64,000 nt of DNA from Spongiactinospora rosea (lineage in GTDB: Bacteria > Actinomycetota > Actinomycetes > Streptosporangiales > Streptosporangiaceae): positions 90,420 to 154,419 of the forward strand of contig NZ_QMEY01000022.1 in the NCBI RefSeq assembly GCF_003315795.1, read 5' to 3'. Under the pieces are notes generated by a model that saw only the letters and a program-made list of their open reading frames with translations, searched no databases and was not told where the DNA came from. Within the stretch, counting starts at the first letter, position 1; every line of letters begins with the position of its first letter. Both the position numbers and the translations under genes were made by a program. Of the stretch, positions 49,387-57,841 are shown in pieces.

Positions 49387-50013
49387 GTGCGACCAATATC
49401 GGAAGAGGATCTGACCGCGCGGGCCCGGATTCGGGACGCCGCGATGGGGCTGTTCGCGGAGCAAGGGGTCAAGGCGACCACCATTCGGGGGATCGCCGAG
49501 GCGGCGGGCGTCTCGCCCGGCCTGGTACAGCATCACTTCGGGAGCAAGGAGGAGCTGCGGCGGGCCTGTGACGAGTACGTCATCGGCTACATACGCGAGC
49601 AGGTGACCATCGGGACGAGCGACCGCAATCTGGAGCGGCCGGAGTTCATCGAGAGCGTCCACCGCAACGCGCCGCCGCTGATGAAGTACCTGTGCCGGGC
49701 CCTGGTGGACGGCTCGCCGGAGGCGCGGGCCATGTTCGACGAGCTGGTCAGCGTGACGGAGGAGCATCTGGCCCGCGAGAGCGGGCCAGAGGTCGATCAC
49801 CGGGCCCGGGCGGCGGTGCTGACCGCGATGAAGCTGGGCATCACCGTGCTGCACGAGCACGTCTCGCGGGCCATCGGCACCGACATGTACGCCGCGCCCG
49901 GCGCGATACGCGTCGGCAAGGCGCATCTCGACCTGATCAGGCCCGAGTTCCTGGGCCGGGAGCTGTTCGACCAGGCCCGCACCGGGCTGGCGAAGTACGA
50001 GGAGGAGCGATGA
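49387..50013 (+). CDS. TetR-family regulator of the adjacent ABC exporter
   Basis: A 208-residue protein. The helix-turn-helix is ARIRDAAMGLFAEQGVKATTIRGIAEAAGVSPGLVQHHFGSKEELR. A helical ligand domain follows. GTG 49387 is placed just after a TATGAT-like -10 box (49374-49379), suggesting a leaderless or nearly leaderless message; ATG 49378 is an alternative. It overlaps the ABC ATPase start by ATGA, so it probably represses this exporter operon in response to a drug-like ligand. Confidence 0.87.
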   Translation: MRPISEEDLTARARIRDAAMGLFAEQGVKATTIRGIAEAAGVSPGLVQHHFGSKEELRRACDEYVIGYIREQVTIGTSDRNLERPEFIESVHRNAPPLMKYLCRALVDGSPEARAMFDELVSVTEEHLARESGPEVDHRARAAVLTAMKLGITVLHEHVSRAIGTDMYAAPGAIRVGKAHLDLIRPEFLGRELFDQARTGLAKYEEER

Positions 50014-50906
50014 GCGCCGCCGCCGTCATCCGCGTCGAGGGGCTGGTCAAGGCGTTCGGGAAGGCCAGGGCCCTCGACGGGCTGGACCTCACCGTACGCC
50101 CCGGCGAGGTGCACGGCTTCCTCGGGCCCAACGGCGCGGGCAAGACAACGACGATCCGGATCCTGCTCGGCCAGATGCGGGCGACCTCCGGCCGGGCCGA
50201 ATTACTCGGCGGCGACCCGTGGCGGGAGGCCACCGAGCTGCACCGGCGGCTGGCGTACGTGCCCGGCGACGTCACCCTGTGGCCGTCGCTGACCGGCGGC
50301 GAGGTCATCGACCTGCTGGGCAGGACGCGCGGCGGGCTCGACCCCGGCAGGCGGGCCGAACTCCTGGACCGCTTCGAGCTGGACCCGCGCAAGAAGTGCC
50401 GTACCTACTCCAAGGGCAACCGGCAGAAGGTGGCGCTGGTGGCGGCCTTCGCCTCCGACGTCGAACTGCTGGTCCTGGACGAGCCGACCTCCGGCCTGGA
50501 CCCGCTGATGGAGGCGGTCTTCCGCGAGTGCGTCGCCGCCGAGAAGCGCACCGGGCGCACGGTGCTGCTGTCCAGCCACATCCTGTCGGAGGTGGAGGCG
50601 CTGTGCGACCGGGTGAGCATCGTGCGTGCCGGGCGTACCGTCGAGACCGGCACCCTGGCCGAGCTGCGGCACCTCACCCGCACCTCGGTGACCGCCGAGC
50701 TGGCCGGACCCGCGCCGGGGCTGGCCGCGCTGCCCGGCGTCCACGATCTCAGCCTGGACGGCGACCGGCTGAGCTGCCAGGTGGACGGCGACGCGCTGAC
50801 CGCCGTGCTCGGCGGGCTGGCCGGGGTGGGCGTACGCGCGCTGACCACCCAGCCGCCGACGCTGGAGACGCTGTTCCTGCGCCACTACGCGGGAGCGGCG
50901 AAATGA
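50010..50906 (+). CDS. ABC exporter ATPase (drug/antibiotic type)
   Basis: A 298-residue ATPase: LGPNGAGKTTTIRIL (Walker A), YSKGNRQKVALVAAF (a signature region related to LSGGQ), LLVLDEPTSGLDPLM (Walker B) and LLSSHILSEVEALCD (switch). The C-terminal ~80 residues are typical of DrrA-like ATPases. It works with the permease encoded next, whose start overlaps its stop as ATGA. Confidence 0.92.
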   Translation: MSAAAVIRVEGLVKAFGKARALDGLDLTVRPGEVHGFLGPNGAGKTTTIRILLGQMRATSGRAELLGGDPWREATELHRRLAYVPGDVTLWPSLTGGEVIDLLGRTRGGLDPGRRAELLDRFELDPRKKCRTYSKGNRQKVALVAAFASDVELLVLDEPTSGLDPLMEAVFRECVAAEKRTGRTVLLSSHILSEVEALCDRVSIVRAGRTVETGTLAELRHLTRTSVTAELAGPAPGLAALPGVHDLSLDGDRLSCQVDGDALTAVLGGLAGVGVRALTTQPPTLETLFLRHYAGAAK

Positions 50907-52474
50907 CCGGTACCTGGACTCTCGTCCGGCTCATCCTGCGCAGGGACCGCGCGCTGCTGCCGGTGTGGATCGTCATCGGCGCGATCCTCCCGTCCTCCAT
51001 CGCCTCCGCGACCGTCCGCCTGTACCCGGGCGAGGCGGCCCGCGAGGCGTTCGCCGCCGCGTCGATGAGCAACCCCGCCCAGCTGGCCATGCGCGGCGTC
51101 GTCTACGACGCGAGCGTCGGCGGCCTGACCGCCTGGACGCTCGGCGCGTCCGGCGCGCTGCTCGGCGGCCTGATCAGCATCCTGCTGGTGATCCGGCACA
51201 CCAGGGCGGAGGAGGGGGCCGGGCGGCGCGAGCTGCTGTCGTCCGGCGCGATCGGCAGGCACGCGCCGCTGACCGCCGCGCTGGTGGCCGTCCTGGCGGC
51301 GGGCCTGCTGATGGGCCTGCTGGCGGTGCCCGGCCTGGCCGGGAACGGCCTGCCGGTGGGGTCCTCGCTGCTGTTCGGGCTGTCCTACGCGGTGGGCGGC
51401 TGGGCGTTCGCCGCCGTGGCCGCGGTCACGGCGCAGGTCAGCGCCTCCTCGGGGGCGGCAGGCGGGCTCGCCATCGCGGTCGCCGGGCTGCTGTTCGGGG
51501 TGCGTTCCGCGGCCGACACGACGGGGACCGGCTGGCTCGGCTGGCTGTCGCCGTTCGGCTGGGTACGGCTGACCGAGCCCTACGCCCGCGACCGGTGGTG
51601 GGTGCTCGGCCTGGTCGTGGCGTTCGTCGTGGCGCTGTCGGCGGTGGCGTTCGCGCTGTCCGCGCGGCGCGACGTGGCGGGCGGCCTGATGGCCGCCCGG
51701 CAGGGTCCGGCCGAGGGGGCGCTCACGGGCGTGTTCGGGCTGGCCGCGCGGCTGCACCGGGGTACGCTCGCCGGTTTCGCGGTGGGGTTCGCGGCGATGG
51801 GCGCGCTGGTCGGCGGGGCGGCGCGCGGGCTGGACGCCCAGTTGGACACACCGGAGTTCCGGGAACTGGCCGTGACCATGGGCGGCACGGACGCGCGGGT
51901 CTCTGAGGTGTTCTTCACGTTCGTCATCTACGTGCTCAGCCAGCTCGTCGCGGGCGCGGCGCTGGTGTCGGCGCTGCACGTCCGCGGCGAGGAGGCCGCG
52001 GGCCTGGCCGAACTCCTGCTGTCCGGCCCGGTCGGCCGGGCCCGCTGGGCGCTGAGCCATCTGGTGTTCGCGTTCGCGGGCCCGGCGCTGCTGCTGGCCG
52101 TACTGGGGGCGGCGGCGGGGCTGGTCTACGACGGTGACGCGCTCCGCGTCGCGGGGGCGGCGCTGGCGTACCTCCCGGCGGTGTGGTTCGTGACGGGGGT
52201 GGCGGTGCTGCTGTTCGGCGTACTGCCCAGGGCGGCCACGGCGGTGAGCTGGACGGTGCTCGGCGGGTTCCTGGTCATCGACCTGCTGGCGGAGTTCCGG
52301 CTGGCGGAAGGGGTCGTGGTGGACCTGTCGCCGTTCGTGCACGTGCCCGCGCTCCTGCTGGACGCCGGAGCGGCGCAGGCAGGGCCGTTGGCCCTGCTGA
52401 CGCTGCTGGCCGCGGCCATGGCGGCGGCGGGGGTGGCCCTGCTGCGCCGGCGTGACCTGGTGCCCTCGGGTTAG
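50903..52474 (+). CDS. ABC-2 type exporter permease (polyketide-exporter-like)
   Basis: A 523-residue membrane protein with about 12 helices in two halves. It starts LVRLILRRDRALLPVWIVIGAILPSS and carries LSSGAIGRHAPL, SPFGWVRLTEPYARDRWWVL and LLSGPVGRARWALSHLV, features of the TnrB/exporter-of-polyketide-antibiotics family. With the ATPase it probably gives self-resistance to, or efflux of, a lipophilic compound. Last gene of the tetR-ABC operon; the convergent TetR gene overlaps it by four bases. Confidence 0.9.
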   Translation: MTGTWTLVRLILRRDRALLPVWIVIGAILPSSIASATVRLYPGEAAREAFAAASMSNPAQLAMRGVVYDASVGGLTAWTLGASGALLGGLISILLVIRHTRAEEGAGRRELLSSGAIGRHAPLTAALVAVLAAGLLMGLLAVPGLAGNGLPVGSSLLFGLSYAVGGWAFAAVAAVTAQVSASSGAAGGLAIAVAGLLFGVRSAADTTGTGWLGWLSPFGWVRLTEPYARDRWWVLGLVVAFVVALSAVAFALSARRDVAGGLMAARQGPAEGALTGVFGLAARLHRGTLAGFAVGFAAMGALVGGAARGLDAQLDTPEFRELAVTMGGTDARVSEVFFTFVIYVLSQLVAGAALVSALHVRGEEAAGLAELLLSGPVGRARWALSHLVFAFAGPALLLAVLGAAAGLVYDGDALRVAGAALAYLPAVWFVTGVAVLLFGVLPRAATAVSWTVLGGFLVIDLLAEFRLAEGVVVDLSPFVHVPALLLDAGAAQAGPLALLTLLAAAMAAAGVALLRRRDLVPSG

Positions 52475-53118
52475 GGCTCGCCCCGCGGGCCGTAGGCGCG
52501 CAGGAAGGCCGCGACCGCCGTGTCCGCGAGCCGGTCGCGGTCGGCGTCGGGGACGGCGCCCGCCTCGCTGCCGACGAACATCGCCCGGTTCACCGGAATC
52601 CACAGCAGCAGGCCCACCAGGTGGTGGGCGGCCATGGCGGCGTCGTCCAGGGAGAGCCGGCCGCGGGCGGCGAGGCGTTCGAAGCAGCCGGCCAGGGTCG
52701 TGAGTACGCGCTCGAAGCCGTTCTCGTACCAGGCACGGCCGAGTTCGGGGAACCGGTCGGCCTCGGCGATGACCAACCGGCGCAGCCGGAGCACCTCGGG
52801 GCGCAACAGCGCGTCGAGGAACGTGCGGGCCAGCCGGCGCAGGTCCTCCGCCGGGTCGTCGCCCTCGTCGAGGGTCGCCGCCACCACCTTGACGAGGGCG
52901 TCCACCTCAGTGGTGGTGGCGAGGACGATGTGGGTGAAAAGCTGCTGCTTGTCGGTGAAGTGCTTGTACACGGTCTGCTTGGAGACCCCCGCGAGCGCCG
53001 CCACCTCGTCCATGCTCGCGCCGACGTAGCCGTTGCGGAGGAAGACCGCCGTCGCGGCCTCGGCTATCTGGCCGCGCTTGCGGGCCGTACGGCTCGCCTC
53101 ACCATCGATGTCTGTCAT
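52471..53118 (-). CDS. TetR-family regulator divergent from the serine hydrolase
   Basis: A 215-residue protein: KRGQIAEAATAVFLRNGYVGASMDEVAALAGVSKQTVYKHFTDKQQLF is the DNA-binding domain. The C-terminal part has VLRLRRLVIAEADRFPELGRAWYENGFERV, of the TetR_C_7/AcrR kind. ATG 53118 lies 31 bases from a long dyad (53149-53190), so it probably controls itself and the divergent hydrolase gene. Confidence 0.88.
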   Translation of the reverse strand: MTDIDGEASRTARKRGQIAEAATAVFLRNGYVGASMDEVAALAGVSKQTVYKHFTDKQQLFTHIVLATTTEVDALVKVVAATLDEGDDPAEDLRRLARTFLDALLRPEVLRLRRLVIAEADRFPELGRAWYENGFERVLTTLAGCFERLAARGRLSLDDAAMAAHHLVGLLLWIPVNRAMFVGSEAGAVPDADRDRLADTAVAAFLRAYGPRGEP

Positions 53119-53148
53119 AGGCCCTCTCTCTCCGATGGGGAAGAGAGT

Positions 53149-53190
53149 ACTGGACAGTTCCGTACTGATGCCAGTACTGTACCGTCCAGT
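53149..53190. promoter_or_regulatory. Long dyad between tetR and the serine hydrolase
   Basis: Outer arms ACTGGAC (53149-53155) and GTCCAGT (53184-53190) are perfect. Inner AGTACTG and CAGTACT-like elements repeat within. It overlaps the divergent promoters and is the likely TetR operator. Confidence 0.65.
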
Positions 53191-53210
53191 TCCCATAGAG
53201 AAATGGACAT

Positions 53211-54326
53211 ATGACCATGAACGTCCTTCAGGAGCAGGTGCAGCAGGCCGCCGACGAGCTGGTGGCGTCCGGCCGCGAGCGCGGCCTCCAGGTGGCCGTC
53301 TACCAGGACGGCGCGCAGGTGGTCGATGTGGTCGCCGGGATCGCCGACCCCGAGACCGGGCGGCCGGTCACCGCGGACACCCCCTTCTACAACTTCTCCA
53401 TCGGCAAGGGCGCCACCGCGACCGTCGCCCACCTGCTCGCCGAGCGCGGGCTGTTCGGCTACGACACTCCGGTGGCCGAGCTGTGGCCGGAGTTCGGGGC
53501 GCACGGCAAGGGCGGGGTGACCGTACGCCACGTGCTCACCCACACGGCCGGCGTGCCCGGGGTGCCGCTGGACACCACGCCCGAGGACGTCTGCCGCTGG
53601 GAGACCATGGTCGCCGCGCTGGAGAACGCCGAGCTGTGGTGGGAGCCGGGGACCAAGGTGGGCTACCACGCCTACACGTTCGGGTTCCTCGTGGGTGAGA
53701 TCGTGCGGCGGGTGACCGGCAAGCCCATCTCGCAGGTGCTGCGCGAGGAGATCGGCGAGCCGCTGGGCGTGGCCCGCGAGCTGTACTTCGGCATGCCCGC
53801 CGCCGAGCACCACCGGCTGGCCCGGCTGGAGGACGCGCCCGTGGACATGTCGGCGTTCGCCGACATGCCGGATGACCTGCCGATGTTCAAGGCGGGCCCG
53901 ATGAGCCTGATGCCCACCGCCGCGCTCGGCAGCAGGCCCGACTACCTGACCGCCGACATCCCCGCCGGGGGCAAGACCACGGCCAGGGCCATCGCCCGCA
54001 TGTACGCGGCCCTGCTCGGCGAGGTGGACGGCGTACGGCTGATCTCGCCGGAACGGCTGCGCGAGGCGACGGCCGTCGCCGTCAGCGGGCCCGACGAGGT
54101 GTTCGGCATGCCCTCCGCCTGGGGGCTCGGGTACGCGATCGGCCGGCCGGACTCCTCGCCGGACCAGACGCCGGCCGTGTTCGGCATGGCCGGGGCCGGG
54201 GGCAGCGCCGCGTACGCCGACACCGCCACCGGGGTGACCGTGGCCATCACCAAGAACCTGCTGACGAACGACTTCGACACGGTGACCGTGATCGGTGACA
54301 TCGTCGCCAAGTCCGTTTCCCGATGA
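53211..54326 (+). CDS. Serine hydrolase of the beta-lactamase/EstB family
   Basis: A 371-residue protein without a signal peptide. The SxxK motif is NFSIGKGATATV (about residue 61). The Tyr motif is in VGYHAYTFGFLVGE (YHA instead of YxN), and GMAGAGGSAAYAD stands where KTG/HxG is found. This is the cytosolic class C-like esterase type rather than a true beta-lactamase. A second ATG lies six bases downstream. It is probably derepressed through the divergent TetR regulator. Confidence 0.87.
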   Translation: MTMNVLQEQVQQAADELVASGRERGLQVAVYQDGAQVVDVVAGIADPETGRPVTADTPFYNFSIGKGATATVAHLLAERGLFGYDTPVAELWPEFGAHGKGGVTVRHVLTHTAGVPGVPLDTTPEDVCRWETMVAALENAELWWEPGTKVGYHAYTFGFLVGEIVRRVTGKPISQVLREEIGEPLGVARELYFGMPAAEHHRLARLEDAPVDMSAFADMPDDLPMFKAGPMSLMPTAALGSRPDYLTADIPAGGKTTARAIARMYAALLGEVDGVRLISPERLREATAVAVSGPDEVFGMPSAWGLGYAIGRPDSSPDQTPAVFGMAGAGGSAAYADTATGVTVAITKNLLTNDFDTVTVIGDIVAKSVSR

Positions 54327-54563
54327 ATACCTGATGTGAATTGTCGGCCTGGGCCGCGAACCGATCCGGCCCATCGGCCGTCCAACTAAATGAGTGGCGA
54401 TCGGCGGAGCCCACGGCTACGTTGAGAGCCCGACAACACACGGCAACGGACAAGGATCAGCAAGTGGACCACGAGGTGGATCGCATTCGCAGGCGCGGCC
54501 GTACGCGGTCCCGCGTGCGCCTCGTGTCCCGGTGGCGATGCCGCTGACCTGCGAAGGTTCGGC

Positions 54564-54599
54564 AAAGCCGCCCGGGACACCACCCAGGCGGCTTTTTCA
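54564..54599 (+). terminator. Rho-independent terminator before the tRNA cluster
   Basis: AAGCCGCC (54565-54572) pairs with GGCGGCTT (54587-54594) and is followed by TTTTTC. It ends whatever is transcribed from about 54400-54560, where only a 27-codon Arg-rich frame (GTG 54463) is visible. Confidence 0.7.
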
Positions 54600-54616
54600 T
54601 TGGAATGACCATGTTC

Positions 54617-54691
54617 GGCCTCGTAGCTCAGTGGAGAGAGCGCCGGTCTACGAAACCGGGTCTGCCGCAGGTTCAAGTCCTGCCGGGGCCA
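54617..54691 (+). tRNA. tRNA-Arg(ACG), atypical body
   Basis: A full cloverleaf: acceptor GGCCTCG/CGGGGCC, TA at 8-9, D arm GCTC..GAGC, anticodon arm CCGGT-CTACGAA-ACCGG with anticodon ACG, and T arm GCAGG-TTCAAGT-CCTGC. Discriminator A; CCA is not encoded. The body differs strongly from the usual actinomycete tRNA-Arg(ACG), which begins GCACCCGTAG. Confidence 0.8.
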
Positions 54692-54719
54692 CGATCGGAA
54701 CAACCGAATAACCGAGAAA

Positions 54720-54792
54720 CGGCCTGTAGCTCAGCCGGAAGAGCACCGGTCTTACAAACCGGGTGTCGCGGGTTCGATTCCTGCCGGGCCGA
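54720..54792 (+). tRNA. tRNA-Val(TAC), atypical body
   Basis: Acceptor CGGCCTG/CGGGCCG, D arm GCTC..GAGC, anticodon arm CCGGT-CTTACAA-ACCGG with anticodon TAC, and T loop TTCGATT with stem CGGG/CCTG-like pairing. Discriminator A, CCA not encoded. The first position C and the near-identical anticodon stem to the preceding tRNA suggest duplication. Confidence 0.75.
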
Positions 54793-54795
54793 CGT

Positions 54796-54871
54796 GGGTG
54801 ACCGTGGTGTAGGCGGGAGCATACCGGGCGTCGATTCCGGTGGTGCCAGTTCAAATCTGGTCGGTCGCCCT
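54796..54871 (+). tRNA. tRNA-like sequence, degenerate third member
   Basis: A perfect 7-bp acceptor (GGGTGAC/GTCGCCC) and a good T arm (GCCAG-TTCAAAT-CTGGT) enclose an anticodon arm ACCGG/CCGGT with a 9-base loop, GCGTCGATT, lacking U33, and only a weak D arm. It is either a pseudo-tRNA or a special RNA; the TCG triplet in the loop would read as an Arg anticodon. Confidence 0.5.
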
Positions 54872-54902
54872 TCACGCTCCGGACACCTAGAGCACGTTGC
54901 CA

Positions 54903-54918
54903 ATGTGCGAACGCACAT
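54903..54918. promoter_or_regulatory. 16-bp palindrome upstream of the HAD gene
   Basis: ATGTGCG-AA-CGCACAT is perfect, 17 bases before the HAD ATG and about 30 bases after the last tRNA-like sequence. Probable operator. Confidence 0.55.
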
Positions 54919-54934
54919 GGTAGATGTGAGAAAC

Positions 54935-55537
54935 ATGAAGTGGGTGCTGTTCGACTTCGGCGGGGTCATCTGTGATCCTCCTGGGCCGCGCGAGGCCGCG
55001 GCCCTGAGCGGGCTCATCGGAGTGCGGGAGGAGCGCTTCTGGGAGGTCTACTGGGAGGGCCGGCTCGACTACGACATGGCCACGGTGGACGCGGCCGGGT
55101 TCTGGGGCGGCGTCTACACCGGGCTCGGCCTCACGGCGGCCGACGCGCCGCTCGATGAGCTGATCGCGCTCGACCTCAAGATGTGGGGCTATCTCAACTC
55201 CGGCACTCTGGACATCCTGCGCGAGCTGGAGGGCCGCGCGGTGCCGCTGGCGCTGCTGTCGAACGCGCCGCTGGAGATGGCCCGGCTGATCGACGAGCAG
55301 CCGTGGGCGGCGGTGTTCAGCCACCGCTTCTTCAGCGCCGACCTGCGCCGGGCCAAGCCCGACCCGGCGATCTACCGGGAGGTGTGCGAGCGGCTGGGCG
55401 TGTCCCCGGGCGACGTGGTGTTCGTCGACGACCGGGCGGACAACGTCGAGGCGGCCACCGCGCTCGGCATCTCCGGCGTGCTGTTCACCGACGCCGACCG
55501 GCTGCGCGCCGACCTGGATCGCCTGGTGTCCACATGA
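54935..55537 (+). CDS. HAD-superfamily hydrolase
   Basis: A 200-residue HAD protein: VLFDFGGVICD (motif I, with the second catalytic Asp replaced by Gly, as in epoxide-hydrolase/YihX-like members), LALLSNAPLEM (motif II), RAKPDPAIYREVCERLG (motif III Lys) and VVFVDDRADNVEAATALGISG (motif IV). A phosphatase of the YihX type would keep DxD; here DFGG suggests a variant. The ATG at 54935 could be replaced by one at 54916 inside the palindrome. Confidence 0.85.
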   Translation: MKWVLFDFGGVICDPPGPREAAALSGLIGVREERFWEVYWEGRLDYDMATVDAAGFWGGVYTGLGLTAADAPLDELIALDLKMWGYLNSGTLDILRELEGRAVPLALLSNAPLEMARLIDEQPWAAVFSHRFFSADLRRAKPDPAIYREVCERLGVSPGDVVFVDDRADNVEAATALGISGVLFTDADRLRADLDRLVST

Positions 55538-55554
55538 TGAGATGACGTTCTCAT
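55537..55554. promoter_or_regulatory. Dyad upstream of the methyltransferase
   Basis: ATGAGA-TGACGT-TCTCAT, flanked by CATGAT/ATCATG, is a nested palindrome 56 bases before the methyltransferase start. Probable TetR-type operator or promoter element. Confidence 0.5.
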
Positions 55555-55609
55555 ATCATGGGATGACCTGTTAGGGTCCCTGTCGAGCGGCGATCGCGAG
55601 GAGGGTGCC

Positions 55610-56416
55610 ATGAGCAGGCATGCCGTCTACACGCACGGCCACGACGAGTCCGTACTGCGCTCCCACCGGTGGCGCACCGCGGACAACTCCGCGGCGTACC
55701 TGCTGCCGCACCTCGCGCCGGGCCAGGCCCTGCTCGACATCGGCTGCGGACCGGGCACCCTCACGCTGGACCTCGCGGCCCGCGTCGCGCCCGGCCGCGT
55801 CACCGCCGTGGAGGTGACGCCCGACGCGCTCGACCTGGCCAGGGCGGAGGCGGCCCGGCGCGGCCAGGACGGCGTGGAGTTCGTGGTGGGCGACGTCCAC
55901 GCCCTCGACCTGCCCGGCGACTCCTACGACGTGGTCCACGCCCACCAGGTGCTCCAGCACGTCGGCGACCCGGTGGGCGCGCTGCGCGAGATGCGGCGGG
56001 TCTGCCGTCCGGGCGGCGTGGTCGCCGTCCGCGACAGCGACTACGCGGCCTTCGCGTGGTACCCGCAGCCGCCCGAGCTGGACGACTGGCTCGCCCTCTA
56101 CCAGCGGGTGGCCCGCGCCAACGGCGGCGAGCCCGACGCCGGGCGGCGGCTGCTGTCCTGGGCCCGCGCCGCCGGTTTCACCGACATCACCGCCACCTCG
56201 GCCACCTGGTGTTTCACCACGCCCGAAGACCGGGCCTGGTGGGGCGGCATGTGGGCGGACCGCATCCTGCGTTCGGACATGGCGGCCCAGGCCCTCGCCA
56301 CCGGCGCGGCCACCGACGACGACCTGCGCCGCATCTCGGCGGGCTGGCTCGCCTGGGCCGAGTCGCCGGACGGCTGGCTGTCCATCCCGCACGGCGAACT
56401 CATCTGCCGCGCCTGA
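55610..56416 (+). CDS. SAM-dependent methyltransferase (UbiE/class I)
   Basis: A 268-residue class I methyltransferase: LLDIGCGPGTLTLDLAARV (motif I), VTAVEVTPDALDLARAEA (post I), FVVGDVHALDLPGDSYDVVHAHQVLQHVGDP (motif II) and LREMRRVCRPGGVVAVRDSDY. The C-terminal ~110 residues with WGGMWADRIL are of the subgroup acting on small molecules. The ATG follows GAGGAGGG. Substrate unknown. Confidence 0.9.
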   Translation: MSRHAVYTHGHDESVLRSHRWRTADNSAAYLLPHLAPGQALLDIGCGPGTLTLDLAARVAPGRVTAVEVTPDALDLARAEAARRGQDGVEFVVGDVHALDLPGDSYDVVHAHQVLQHVGDPVGALREMRRVCRPGGVVAVRDSDYAAFAWYPQPPELDDWLALYQRVARANGGEPDAGRRLLSWARAAGFTDITATSATWCFTTPEDRAWWGGMWADRILRSDMAAQALATGAATDDDLRRISAGWLAWAESPDGWLSIPHGELICRA

Positions 56417-56429
56417 CCAAGGGCGAACG

Positions 56430-56466
56430 AAAAAGCCCGCGACAATCGAACGTCGCGGGCCTTTCT
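56430..56466. terminator. Bidirectional terminator between methyltransferase and sigma factor
   Basis: GCCCGCGAC (56435-56443) pairs with GTCGCGGGC (56452-56460). AAAAA precedes it and CTTTCT follows, so it can stop transcription from both sides. Confidence 0.85.
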
Positions 56467-56480
56467 CGTCAAGACCGGTG

Positions 56481-57584
<1,104 letters not shown>

Positions 57585-57841
57585 AGATACCTCCTGGCGC
57601 GACCGGACCCGCATCTGCCATGTCAGATGCGCGGGTCCCACTTCAGGTATTGACGTATAACGCGATACCTGACGTTCCCGATTCCCGGTTATCGCATTTT
57701 CACTGGTCAGAGCCATACCGCCCGGTCGGAATCGGTGCGACGGGCCCTTTCGTAGGAGGGTATCCGCTGTTCGGCGGTGCCTGGACCACCCCGCCGGAAA
57801 CCCCGCCCCGGTCGGCGAAACCGCTGGCTAGAGTGCTGAAC

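Noticed and set aside
49378..49387. ATG 49378 as start of the TetR gene
   Set aside because: It overlaps the likely -10 box, and homologous proteins normally begin close to the RP(x)DLT-like stretch, favouring GTG 49387. Not excluded.
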